Both the position numbers and the translations under genes were made by a program. The notes beneath the pieces were generated by a model that saw only the letters and a program-made list of their open reading frames with translations, ran no database searches and was not told the DNA's origin. A stretch of DNA of 64,000 bases, from positions 1 through 64,000 of the forward strand of contig JAUEPE010000029.1 in NCBI GenBank assembly GCA_030403585.1, read 5' to 3'. This DNA is from Frankia sp. RB7. GTDB taxonomy: Bacteria > Pseudomonadota > Alphaproteobacteria > Rhizobiales > Xanthobacteraceae. Shown here piece by piece: positions 35,328 through 43,209 of the stretch (the stretch's first letter is position 1; the number at the start of each line of letters is the position of its first letter).

Positions 35328-35834
35328 ATGGCGGGCGACAATTCGGACAAGCAGGCGATCGAATACGGTGTCGTGCCCATTGAAAAGATGGCGTCGATGC
35401 CGGGGCTCGATTTCGTCCGAGCGATCTTCGCGCGGCAATTTCCGGAGCCGCCGATCATGCAGACGGTCGAGCCGTTCGACTGCATGGCCGAGCCGGGCGT
35501 CGTGGTGATCCACAGCGTGCCGGGCCTGCGTCATTACAATCCGATCGGCTCGGTTCATGGCGGTTATGCCGCGATCCTGCTGGATTCCGCAATGGGACTT
35601 GCGGTGCAGAGCACGCTGCCCGCGGGCACCGGCTACACCACGCTGGAATTCAAGATCTCGTTCGTGCGCGGCATGAGCGAAGCCAGCGGCACGGTTCGCA
35701 CCGAAGGCCGCGTGCTCAACGCCGGGCGCCGCGTCGCCACCGCCGAAGCGCGCATTACCGATGCAAAAGGCCGGCTGATTGCGCATGCAACGACGACCTG
35801 CCTCGTGTTTGCGATTGGAGGCGCGGAAGGCTGA
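35328..35834 (+). CDS. PaaI-type hotdog-fold thioesterase
   Basis: 168 residues from the ATG at 35328 (GGGGGCG upstream). Earlier in-frame starts fall in a repeat and lack ribosome sites. Hotdog core with 'GSVHGGYAAILLDSAMGLAV' (about 76-95), the conserved His-Gly-Gly before the long helix of PaaI/YbgC-type acyl-CoA thioesterases, followed by beta strands 'YTTLEFKISFVRGM' and 'ARITDAKGRLIAHATTTCLV'. It would hydrolyse an acyl- or aryl-CoA in the cytosol; the substrate is not evident. Confidence 0.85.
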   Translation: MAGDNSDKQAIEYGVVPIEKMASMPGLDFVRAIFARQFPEPPIMQTVEPFDCMAEPGVVVIHSVPGLRHYNPIGSVHGGYAAILLDSAMGLAVQSTLPAGTGYTTLEFKISFVRGMSEASGTVRTEGRVLNAGRRVATAEARITDAKGRLIAHATTTCLVFAIGGAEG

Positions 35835-35853
35835 CGCGCGAGGCAGCCACGCT

Positions 35854-36144
35854 CTATCGCACCGGCGGGTTCGTGTTGCTCCAGGTCGGGACTGCGCTGG
35901 TGACGCCGACCGACGGCCAGCTATACGTTCCGATCGAGGGCGCGGTCACCGTCCCGATCGACGGCCCCGACGATCCATACGTCCTGGATTGCGTCGCGGT
36001 CACGCCGGAGCTGCCATAGCCTGGAGCCATCACGCTCGTGGCGTAGTGCCTGCTGGACCTGTGCTTCTTCGCTTCAGCCGCGAAAGGCGCCGCCGCCAGA
36101 CTGATGGTGACGACCGCCGCAATGGCGAACCTGGTTGTTGTCAT
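35854..36144 (-). CDS. Small exported hypothetical protein
   Basis: 96 residues from the ATG at 36144. Signal peptide TTTRFAIAAVVTISLAAAPFAAEA, then a basic KKHRSSRH patch and a Ser/Gly/Thr/Pro-rich low-complexity tail (VTAPSIGTYSWPSVGVTSAV). No Cys and no domain. Convergent with the thioesterase gene, 19 bases between stops. Probably a periplasmic or cell-envelope protein of unknown role. Confidence 0.6.
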   Translation of the reverse strand: MTTTRFAIAAVVTISLAAAPFAAEAKKHRSSRHYATSVMAPGYGSSGVTATQSRTYGSSGPSIGTVTAPSIGTYSWPSVGVTSAVPTWSNTNPPVR

Positions 36145-36247
36145 GGCTGATCCTTTCATAGCCACGGGCCGTCATCGATCAAACGGGACCGCTGGGGCCG
36201 GAGTTACAACGCCGTACACAAGCAAATGTGCCGAGGACGCCGCGCAA

Positions 36248-36589
36248 TCAAGGCCGCCTTGGACGCTTGGCTTTTCTATTGTGGCGCTCCTTCACGGTCG
36301 CGACCGAATTCATCAGCTCCTTGAAGGCTGCAACCGCCTTGTCGTCTCGAAGCGCGCTATCGCCGAGCGCTTCCAGATATTCGATCACCACGAGTAACGC
36401 ATCCGCGATCTGGCCGATCTGCTTGCCGTAGCCTGCGACATCCGACAACACGTCCTTCTCGACCTCAGGCGCCGAGGATTGCCCGACAGTAATGTTGACG
36501 AGGCCGAATTGGCCGCCGGTAGGGCTGAAGAACGACGGGTAAATGGACTGAACGACATCCCCCGACAGGGGCAGCTTGAATACGGGCAT
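36248..36589 (-). CDS. Hypothetical protein
   Basis: 113 residues from the ATG at 36589 (AGGGG six bases upstream); the frame stays open to 36946 but that part is antisense to the helix-turn-helix gene. N-terminal 'FKLPLSGDVVQSIYPSFFSP' then 'FGLVNITVGQSSAPEVEKDV', followed by a helical half with 'IADALLVVIEYLEALGDSAL' and a strongly basic end (KERHNRKAKRPRRP). No known domain is recognised. Divergent from the gene at 36710. Confidence 0.55.
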   Translation of the reverse strand: MPVFKLPLSGDVVQSIYPSFFSPTGGQFGLVNITVGQSSAPEVEKDVLSDVAGYGKQIGQIADALLVVIEYLEALGDSALRDDKAVAAFKELMNSVATVKERHNRKAKRPRRP

Positions 36590-36709
36590 GGAAATCCCCT
36601 CGCTGACGCTCGACCGGCGCGACCACATTACCACGATCATACCCGCCTTCGGATGGACCCGAATCAGCGCTACTGCATTCGCTTCGACGACTTCGCGTAT
36701 TGAGGTGAC

Positions 36710-37030
36710 ATGACCGGCCCCGAACTGAAGCAACTCCGCGCCGACCTCTCCGACGCCGTCGCGCGCAGGCTCACCGCGGCCGACATGGCAAAACTGTGCG
36801 CGTTGCCGGAGAAGGGCGGCGCCGACACGATCCGGCGCTGGGAGGTGAGCGGGCCGACGCTCGCCGCCACCAAGGTGCTGCGCGTGCTCGCGATGGCGAG
36901 CGAGCGCTATCCGATCCTGGAGAAGTTCGACATCTTCGATCGCCACGACGTGCGCGTGGAGGACCGGCCCGCGAAGCGCGCGGCCTTCCGCGCCCAGATG
37001 CGCGACGAGGTGCTGCGCCGTCTTGGTTAA
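36710..37030 (+). CDS. Helix-turn-helix-like hypothetical protein
   Basis: 106 residues, ATG preceded by GAGGTGAC. Residues about 18-62 (LTAADMAKLCALPEKGGADT then IRRWEVSGPTLAATKVLRVL) have the spacing of an XRE/YiaG-like helix-turn-helix, with 'RRWE' as in recognition helices of that group. The rest is helical and basic. Probably a small DNA-binding protein; its target is unknown. It could control the divergent gene at 36589. Confidence 0.55.
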   Translation: MTGPELKQLRADLSDAVARRLTAADMAKLCALPEKGGADTIRRWEVSGPTLAATKVLRVLAMASERYPILEKFDIFDRHDVRVEDRPAKRAAFRAQMRDEVLRRLG

Positions 37031-37119
37031 CGAGACGCGCGCGGAGGTTACCGCAACACGCGCGAATTAAGCCTTCCTTCACCCCTTCTTAAGCCGGCAT
37101 TAATCACGAAAATCATTTA

Positions 37120-37144
37120 GCGCCCAATAAGTTACGTTGGGCGC
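37120..37144. promoter_or_regulatory. Inverted repeat upstream of the outer-membrane barrel gene
   Basis: GCGCCCAA (37120-37127), 9-base spacer, TTGGGCGC (37137-37144): perfect 8-bp arms, about 108 bases upstream of the ATG at 37253. It could be an operator or a stem in the 5' leader of a highly expressed outer-membrane gene; the flanking gap holds no other gene. Confidence 0.4.
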
Positions 37145-37252
37145 CGATGTGCCATGCATGTGACAGCATTTTCGTCAAAAGCGAGCTATCTGCAAAACCA
37201 ACGCGGCGCGGACATCGCGCCTGCTGGGGACATGAGTGTTGGAGTTGGGACT

Positions 37253-37975
37253 ATGAAGAAGATTCTGTTTGCGACCGTTGCGCTGCTCGCGGTTAGTGCA
37301 GCTGCGCCGGCCCTCGGTGCCGATCTCGGCGCCCGCCCCTATTACAACAAGGCGCCGGCCTATGCCGCGCCGATCTACAACTGGACGGGATTCTATATCG
37401 GCGCGCATCTCGGCGGCGCGTTCTCGAGCGACAACAATTTCAACGGCCTCTCCACCGGCAACAACGGCAACGGCCGCTTCCTCGGTGGTCTGCAGGCTGG
37501 TGCGGACTGGCAGTTCAACCCGAACTTTGTGGTCGGTGCTGAAGCCCAGTATTCCTGGCTCTCCGGCAATGTCGGCGCGGTGTTCCCGGGCGGCGTGGCC
37601 TACACCAACGACCAGCGCGGCCTCGGCTCGATCACCGGTCGCGTCGGCTACACCTGGGGCCCGGGCCTGCTCTACGTGAAGGGCGGCTACGCCTATTCCG
37701 ACAACAACGAGAAGGTGACGGTCGGCGGCGTGCCGACCGGCTTCATCATCACTGGCGATCACCGCAACGGCTACACCGTTGGCGCCGGCCTCGAATACAT
37801 GTTCGCGCCGAACTGGTCGGCCAAGGCCGAGTACCAGTACTACAATTTCGGCGACGCGCACTTCACCGCGGGTCCGCTGGTCGGCACCGGAAACTTCACC
37901 ACCGACGACCACACCTTCAAGGCGGGCCTCAACTACCGCTTCAACTGGGCGAGCCCGGTGGTCGCGCGCTACTGA
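37253..37975 (+). CDS. Outer-membrane beta-barrel protein (RopB/Omp25-like)
   Basis: 240 residues from the ATG at 37253 (GGAGTTGGG upstream). Signal peptide KKILFATVALLAVSAAAPALGA. Then 'YNWTGFYIGAHLGGAFSS' starts an eight-stranded barrel whose last strand ends 'FKAGLNYRFNWASPVVARY', with the terminal aromatic residue needed for barrel insertion. Alternating strands (GLGSITGRVGYTWGPGLLYV; GYTVGAGLEYMFAPNWSAKA) support the call. Omp25/RopB-type proteins are abundant Rhizobiales envelope proteins. A textbook terminator follows directly. Confidence 0.9.
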   Translation: MKKILFATVALLAVSAAAPALGADLGARPYYNKAPAYAAPIYNWTGFYIGAHLGGAFSSDNNFNGLSTGNNGNGRFLGGLQAGADWQFNPNFVVGAEAQYSWLSGNVGAVFPGGVAYTNDQRGLGSITGRVGYTWGPGLLYVKGGYAYSDNNEKVTVGGVPTGFIITGDHRNGYTVGAGLEYMFAPNWSAKAEYQYYNFGDAHFTAGPLVGTGNFTTDDHTFKAGLNYRFNWASPVVARY

Positions 37976-38003
37976 TCGCGCGTTACAAAATCCCTTCGAT
38001 TTC

Positions 38004-38037
38004 AAGGGCCGGCAGCATTGCCGGCCCTTTCCTTTTT
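38004..38037 (+). terminator. Intrinsic terminator of the outer-membrane barrel gene
   Basis: AAGGGCCGGCA (38004-38014), loop GCAT, TGCCGGCCCTT (38019-38029), then TCCTTTTTC. Perfect 11-bp stem with a T-rich tract, 29 bases after the stop. Confidence 0.9.
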
Positions 38038-38142
38038 CGCTCTGCGGAACTAGCCAAGCAATTGTGCAACTTGCGATTTTTTAACCCGCGCCAAGGATAC
38101 TCCATCTCGAACATATAAGATTACGGGTGTGGGGGAATTTCG

Positions 38143-40284
38143 ATGGCGATCCGTCTCAGCGTCGGCCGTTTCAAACCTCGTTTCAAAATGCCGAAATGGG
38201 GCCTGCGCGGCAGCCTGTTTGCGGCCTTCGCCGTGATCGCGGGCATGGGCCTCCTGATCGCAGCTGGCGCCGGCTTCGTGTTCAATCATCTCGGCTCGAC
38301 CATGATGGACCTCAGCGGCCGCGATATTCCGCGCCTCTCCGCCAGCCTTCAGCTCGCCTCGCAGAGCGCGACGCTCGCGGCGCAAGGCCCGGGCCTGCTC
38401 GCATCTCCCAGCGATGAGGCGTTGAACGAGCGCACCAAGAACGTAAAGGACATCCAGCAGCTCGCGATGGCCAAGCTCGGCGAGATCATCGAGCTCGGCG
38501 CCGACCAGCAGACTGCGAACGCACTCCGCGACACCACCAAGAGCATCGGAGAAGCCACGCAAAGCCTGGTCTCTGCGGCCCGCGAACGGCTCGACACCGG
38601 CGCGCTGCACGACAAGCAGTATGAAGCGCTGCGCAAGGCCCAGCTCTCTTTCGTCGGCGCCGCCGGCCCGGCCATGCTGGATAGCCAGACGCGCCTCAAC
38701 GCAATCCTTGGTGCCGCAGAAGTGTCGGCAGACGATGCCACCGAAGCTGCCCGCACCGTCTCCCAGATCTCGACCGTTTCTGCCAATGGCAATCTGATGG
38801 CGGCCGACATGATGGCGGCGCTCTCCGCCAACAGCAGCGACACGCTCGAGGCGATCGAGAAGGAATTCAAGACGACCCGCGACCGCGTCAAGTCGAACCT
38901 CGAGGACATCCCGAACATTCCCTCGATGCAGGCGGTGCGCGACACGGTGCAGAAGCTGTTCGCCTTCGGCGAGGGCAAGACCGGCGTGTTCAAGATCCGT
39001 CAGAAGGAACTCGACTCCATCGACTACGGCCAGACGGTCCTGGACGAGACCCGCAAGCTCAATGTCGGCCTCGGCATCAGCGTGCAGCAGCTCGTCGACG
39101 GTGTGCAGAAGGAGACCAACGCGTCGACCTTCCAGGCGCGCCAGGAGATCTCGCTCGCCACCACCGCAATGCTGGCCCTGGGCGGGCTCACTCTGATCGG
39201 CTCGGCTCTGTTCGTCTGGCTCTATGTCGGCCGCAACATCCTGCGCCGCATCCGTGAGCTTCAGCGCGCCATGCAGCTGCTATCGGCCGGCGACCTCGAC
39301 ACCGAGATCGTCCGCTCCCGTCAGAACGACGAGATCGGCGCGATGAAGGAAACGCTGACGGTGTTCCGCGACAGCATGGTCGAAGCCCGGGCGCTTGCGA
39401 GCGAGCAGGACAAGGATCGTGTCGTCAAGGCCGAGCGTGCCGCGCAGATGGAGGCGAAGATCGCCGAGTTCGAGGGCACGGTGCGTTCCGCGCTCGACAA
39501 TCTCGCGCAATCGGCCAATTCGATGCAGTCGACCGCGCAGAGCATGTCGACGACAGCCGATCAGTCCAACGCGCTGGTGAACGCGGTCGCCTCCGCCGCG
39601 GAGGAGACCTCGGTCAACGTGCAGACCGTGTCGTCAGGCACCGAGCAGCTGTCGTCCTCGATCGAGGAGATCAGCAAGCAGGTCGTCACCTCGGCGGCGA
39701 TCGCCAAGAAGGCGGTCGACGAGGCCGGCGCCACCGACGCCACGGTGCAGAGCCTTGCCGACAGCGCAAGCCGCATCAGCGTCGTGGTCGACCTGATCCA
39801 GACGATTGCGTCGCAGACCAATCTGCTCGCGCTCAACGCCACCATCGAGGCAGCCCGCGCGGGCGAAGCCGGCCGCGGTTTCGCGGTGGTCGCCTCCGAG
39901 GTGAAGAGCCTCGCCAGCCAGACCGCGAAGGCGACGGAGGAGATCCGCACCCAGATCGCCAGCATGCAGCAGGTCACGACCTCGGCCGTCGGCGCCATCC
40001 AGGGCATCGGCCGGATCATCGGCGAGATCGACAACGTCACCACCACGATCGCAGCTGCGGTCGAGGAACAGGGTGCAGCGACCCGCGAGATCGCCCGCAA
40101 CATCCAGCATGCGGCCGGCGGCACCAGCGAGGTCTCCAGCAACATCGTCGGCGTCTCCACCGCGTCGGCCGAGGCCGGTGCCGCGGCCACCGAAGTGCTG
40201 AGTGCGTCGGATGCCCTCCGCCGCGAAGCCGACATGCTGCGCGGAGAGATCGACGCGTTCCTCAACAACATGCGGGCGGCGTAA
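38143..40284 (+). CDS. Methyl-accepting chemotaxis protein
   Basis: 713 residues. Membrane helix 1 at about 24-47 (LFAAFAVIAGMGLLIAAGAG), a long periplasmic helical domain to about 330, helix 2 about 335-357 (LALGGLTLIGSALFVWLYVG), HAMP 358-411, cytoplasmic signalling helices to the end. The hairpin tip 'QTIASQTNLLALNATIEAAR' with 'AGEAGRGFAVVASEVKSLAS' is the conserved CheA/CheW contact. No pentapeptide tether is seen at the C-terminus. The periplasmic part is Ala/Ser-rich helical (bundle type), with no recognised ligand motif. GGGGG precedes the ATG. Confidence 0.95.
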   Translation: MAIRLSVGRFKPRFKMPKWGLRGSLFAAFAVIAGMGLLIAAGAGFVFNHLGSTMMDLSGRDIPRLSASLQLASQSATLAAQGPGLLASPSDEALNERTKNVKDIQQLAMAKLGEIIELGADQQTANALRDTTKSIGEATQSLVSAARERLDTGALHDKQYEALRKAQLSFVGAAGPAMLDSQTRLNAILGAAEVSADDATEAARTVSQISTVSANGNLMAADMMAALSANSSDTLEAIEKEFKTTRDRVKSNLEDIPNIPSMQAVRDTVQKLFAFGEGKTGVFKIRQKELDSIDYGQTVLDETRKLNVGLGISVQQLVDGVQKETNASTFQARQEISLATTAMLALGGLTLIGSALFVWLYVGRNILRRIRELQRAMQLLSAGDLDTEIVRSRQNDEIGAMKETLTVFRDSMVEARALASEQDKDRVVKAERAAQMEAKIAEFEGTVRSALDNLAQSANSMQSTAQSMSTTADQSNALVNAVASAAEETSVNVQTVSSGTEQLSSSIEEISKQVVTSAAIAKKAVDEAGATDATVQSLADSASRISVVVDLIQTIASQTNLLALNATIEAARAGEAGRGFAVVASEVKSLASQTAKATEEIRTQIASMQQVTTSAVGAIQGIGRIIGEIDNVTTTIAAAVEEQGAATREIARNIQHAAGGTSEVSSNIVGVSTASAEAGAAATEVLSASDALRREADMLRGEIDAFLNNMRAA

Positions 40285-40413
40285 GCAGTCGTCCCGCGGA
40301 GCGGATGGAGTAAATCCGGGCTGCGGAAAACCACCCGGAATGACCGCTATGCGGGCGGGCCGCGCGTCCTTTTTCGGCTGGCGCGGCGCCGCCGGCGGGT
40401 TTAAGCCGGTAAC

Positions 40414-41475
40414 ATGAACGCAAAAACCGACACCGTACCGTCCTCCGCCGAGGCCCTGCGCTACCCCTGGGAACAGCATCCCGGCCCCGAAGAGGTCGTG
40501 GAGGTCAGGCCCGGCGTATTGTGGGCGCGGCTGAAGCTGCCGTTCCGCCTCAACCATGTGAACATCTATCTGCTCGCCGACGGCGACGGCTATGCGATGG
40601 TCGATGCCGGCTTCGGCAACGAGGAGACGATCGAGGCCTGGACGAAACTGTTCGAAGGGCCGCTGAAGGGCGTCAACATCACGCGCCTCATCGTCACCCA
40701 CTCACACCCCGATCATGTCGGCCTCGCCGGGTGGATCGTCGAGCGGTTCAACTGTCCGCTGGTGATGTCGCAGGTCGAATATCTGCAATCGGTCTATCAC
40801 CAGAACCGCGGCACCGAGGAGCGGCGTGAGGCGCAGCGGCTGTTCTTCCGTCGCCACGGCATGGACGAAGACCTGACCGACAAGCTGCTCGGCCGTGGCC
40901 AGGATTATCTCAAGCGCGTCTCGGTGCTGCCGCCGTCCTACCGCCGCATCTCGCATGGCGACGAGGTCGTGATCGGTACGCGCCGCTTCAAGGTGATCAC
41001 CGGCGGTGGCCACGCGCTCGACCAGGTGATGCTGTATTGTGCCGACGACAAGCTGTTCCTTTCCGCCGACCAGGTGCTGAGCAAGATCTCGCCGAATGTC
41101 AGCGTGTGGGCCGTCGAGCCCGACCAGAACTCGCTCGGCGAATATCTGGCATCGCTGGCAAGCCTCACCACTTCCCTGCCCTATGATCTGCTTGTGCTGC
41201 CCGGCCACGGTGTGCCGTTCTATGGGCTCAAGACCCGTATCAAGCAGCTCGCCGATCACCACGAGGACCGCTGCCGACTGATTGTGGAAGCCTGCCGCGA
41301 GGTACCGCAGACGTCACGGGAATTGGTGCCGGTGGTGTTCAACAAATACCCCCTCGACGTGCACCAGATGGGCTTCGCCTCCGGCGAACTGATCGCTCAC
41401 GTCAACTACATGCTGGTCGAGGGCCGGCTGACGGCCGAGACGGCCGACGGCGTATTGCGCTTCAGGACGACGTGA
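40414..41475 (+). CDS. MBL-fold metallohydrolase
   Basis: 353 residues. The metal motif HSHPDHVG (His96, His98, Asp100, His101) is complete, with 'GGGHALDQVML', 'LFLSADQVL' and 'VLPGHGVPF' as the later ligands. No signal peptide. A C-terminal helical segment (about 280-350, DHHEDRCRLIVEACREVPQT; 'VHQMGFASGELIAHVNYMLV') resembles the winged-helix-like tail of the LACTB2/glyoxalase-II branch. A cytoplasmic hydrolase of a thioester, lactone or phosphodiester is possible. The long palindrome at 41488-41622 starts 13 bases after its stop. Confidence 0.82.
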   Translation: MNAKTDTVPSSAEALRYPWEQHPGPEEVVEVRPGVLWARLKLPFRLNHVNIYLLADGDGYAMVDAGFGNEETIEAWTKLFEGPLKGVNITRLIVTHSHPDHVGLAGWIVERFNCPLVMSQVEYLQSVYHQNRGTEERREAQRLFFRRHGMDEDLTDKLLGRGQDYLKRVSVLPPSYRRISHGDEVVIGTRRFKVITGGGHALDQVMLYCADDKLFLSADQVLSKISPNVSVWAVEPDQNSLGEYLASLASLTTSLPYDLLVLPGHGVPFYGLKTRIKQLADHHEDRCRLIVEACREVPQTSRELVPVVFNKYPLDVHQMGFASGELIAHVNYMLVEGRLTAETADGVLRFRTT

Positions 41476-41487
41476 GCGTTGCCTTCG

Positions 41488-41622
41488 CCTCGCCCCGCTT
41501 GCGGGGAGAGGCCGACGCGCGAATGCGCGACGGGTGAGGGGGACTCTCCGCGAATCCAATTCTCACCGTCCCCGTGGAGACTCCCCCTCACCCCACCCCT
41601 CTCCCCGCAAGCGGGGCGAGGG
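41488..41622. repeat. Long inverted repeat (CTCCCCGC family), about 135 bases
   Basis: The outer arms, 24 bases each (41488-41511 and 41599-41622), are exact reverse complements and each is itself nearly palindromic (CCCCGC-TTG-CGGGG). Inside, GGGTGAGGGGGACTCTCC pairs with GGAGACTCCCCCTCACCC with one mismatch. The whole gap 41476-41811 contains this element and then the hemA control region. It may end the MBL transcript and insulate hemA. Confidence 0.75.
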
Positions 41623-41663
41623 AGCAGACTGATGTTGCAGAGCAACATGCACCTCGCGCGGAC

Positions 41664-41677
41664 TTGATCGGGACCAA
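41664..41677 (+). promoter_or_regulatory. FixK/FNR-like box upstream of hemA
   Basis: TTGAT-CGGG-ACCAA: one base away from the palindromic consensus TTGAT-N4-ATCAA. It lies about 135 bases before the hemA start. Oxygen control of hemA through a FixK-type site is established in Bradyrhizobium, which makes the match meaningful even though one half-site is imperfect. Confidence 0.55.
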
Positions 41678-41704
41678 GTTTCAAATCGCACGATAGGGCG
41701 TTTT

Positions 41705-41768
41705 GCCCAAATGCCCCTCACGCCCAAATGTGGGATAGCGCATAGACACTAGAGCTGAAAAAGCTCTA
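41705..41768 (+). promoter_or_regulatory. hemA leader: direct repeats and a small hairpin
   Basis: GCCCAAATG occurs twice (41705-41713 and 41722-41730), 17 bases apart. TAGAGCT-GAAAA-AGCTCTA (41750-41768) forms a perfect 7-bp stem, 43 bases before the ATG. Either may be a regulator site or a leader structure; no function can be assigned by sight. Confidence 0.35.
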
Positions 41769-41811
41769 AAAAGATGCGCCCTTTTGGTCAGTTCCGTCTC
41801 AGGTTGCACCG

Positions 41812-43041
41812 ATGGATTACGCTCAGTTCTTCAATTCCGCCCTTGATCGCCTCCACACCGAGCGCCGCTATCGCGTGTTCGCCGACCTGGAGCGCATGGC
41901 CGGCCGGTTCCCGCATGCGGTCTGGCACTCGCCGAAGGGCAAGCGCGACGTCGTGATCTGGTGCTCCAACGATTACCTCGGCATGGGCCAGCACCCGAAA
42001 GTGGTCGGCGCCATGGTCGAGACCGCAACCCGCGTAGGCACCGGCGCAGGCGGCACCCGCAACATCGCCGGCACGCATCATCCGCTGGTGCAGCTCGAAG
42101 CCGAGCTCGCCGACCTCCACGGCAAGGAAGCGGCGCTGCTGTTCACCTCGGGCTATGTCTCGAACCAGACCGGCATCGCCACCATCGCAAAGCTCATTCC
42201 GAACTGCCTGATCCTGTCGGACGAGCTCAACCACAATTCGATGATCGAGGGCATCCGCCAGTCCGGCTGCGAGCGGCAAGTGTTCCGCCACAACGATCTC
42301 GCCGACCTCGAAGCGCTGCTGAAGGCGGCCGGTCCGAACCGGCCGAAGCTGATCGCCTGCGAGAGCCTCTATTCCATGGACGGCGACGTCGCCCCGCTCG
42401 CCAAAATCTGCGATCTCGCCGAAAAATATAATGCGATGACCTATGTCGACGAAGTCCATGCCGTCGGCATGTACGGTCCGCGCGGCGGCGGCGTTGCCGA
42501 GCGTGACGGCGTCATGCATCGCATCGACATTCTCGAAGGCACGCTGGCCAAGGCGTTCGGCTGCCTCGGCGGCTATATCGCCGCCAACGGCCAGATCATC
42601 GACGCCGTGCGCTCCTATGCGCCCGGCTTCATCTTCACCACGGCGCTGCCGCCGGCGATCTGCTCGGCCGCGACCGCCGCAATCAAGCATCTGAAGACCT
42701 CGAGCTGGGAGCGCGAGCGCCACCAGGACCGTGCGGCGCGCGTCAAGGCGATCCTCAATGCCGCCGGCCTGCCGGTGATGTCGAACGACACGCACATCGT
42801 GCCGCTGTTCATCGGCGATGCCGAGAAGTGCAAGCGGGCCTCGGATATGCTGCTCGAAGAGCACAGCATCTACATCCAGCCGATCAACTATCCGACCGTC
42901 GCCAAAGGCACCGAGCGCCTGCGCATCACGCCCTCGCCGTATCACGACGACGGCCTGATCGATCAGCTCGCCGAAGCGCTGCTGCAGGTGTGGGACCGGT
43001 TGGGGCTGCCGCTCGGCGAGAAGTCGCTGGCCGCGGAGTGA
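41812..43041 (+). CDS. hemA: 5-aminolevulinate synthase
   Basis: 409 residues. First enzyme of the Shemin pathway: glycine + succinyl-CoA to 5-aminolevulinate, PLP-dependent, cytosolic. 'VVIWCSNDYLGMGQHPKVVG' and 'GTGAGGTRNIAGTHHPLVQL' form the substrate region, 'VDEVHAVGMYG' binds the PLP ring nitrogen, and Lys247 in 'EGTLAKAFGCLGG' is the internal aldimine Lys. Full length with no gaps. Upstream are a FixK-like box and a long palindrome, and a near-perfect hairpin follows the stop. The gene is monocistronic. Confidence 0.97.
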   Translation: MDYAQFFNSALDRLHTERRYRVFADLERMAGRFPHAVWHSPKGKRDVVIWCSNDYLGMGQHPKVVGAMVETATRVGTGAGGTRNIAGTHHPLVQLEAELADLHGKEAALLFTSGYVSNQTGIATIAKLIPNCLILSDELNHNSMIEGIRQSGCERQVFRHNDLADLEALLKAAGPNRPKLIACESLYSMDGDVAPLAKICDLAEKYNAMTYVDEVHAVGMYGPRGGGVAERDGVMHRIDILEGTLAKAFGCLGGYIAANGQIIDAVRSYAPGFIFTTALPPAICSAATAAIKHLKTSSWERERHQDRAARVKAILNAAGLPVMSNDTHIVPLFIGDAEKCKRASDMLLEEHSIYIQPINYPTVAKGTERLRITPSPYHDDGLIDQLAEALLQVWDRLGLPLGEKSLAAE

Positions 43042-43043
43042 TC

Positions 43044-43070
43044 GTCGTTCTGGCGAAAAGCCAGGACGAC
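43044..43070 (+). terminator. Hairpin after hemA
   Basis: GTCGTTCTGGC (43044-43054), GAAAA, GCCAGGACGAC (43060-43070), 10 of 11 pairs, starting 2 bases after the stop. No T-run; the sequence resembles a common Bradyrhizobium intergenic palindrome that may serve as a transcript end. Confidence 0.5.
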
Positions 43071-43209
43071 ACTGGGACTGCACCTTAACGACAACGCCAG
43101 TTCCCGCGCCCGCCGGCCATTTCGCTGTCGCCTCCCCCCTCCCAACGCGCTAGATTTGCTGGGAAAATGAGAGCGGGCGCTACGGCGCCATGGGAGAAGC
43201 ACGCTGGCC

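Noticed and set aside
36590..36946. N-terminal extension of the minus-strand gene ending at 36248
   Set aside because: The extension is antisense to the helix-turn-helix gene and has shadow-like composition; a good ribosome site precedes the ATG at 36589.
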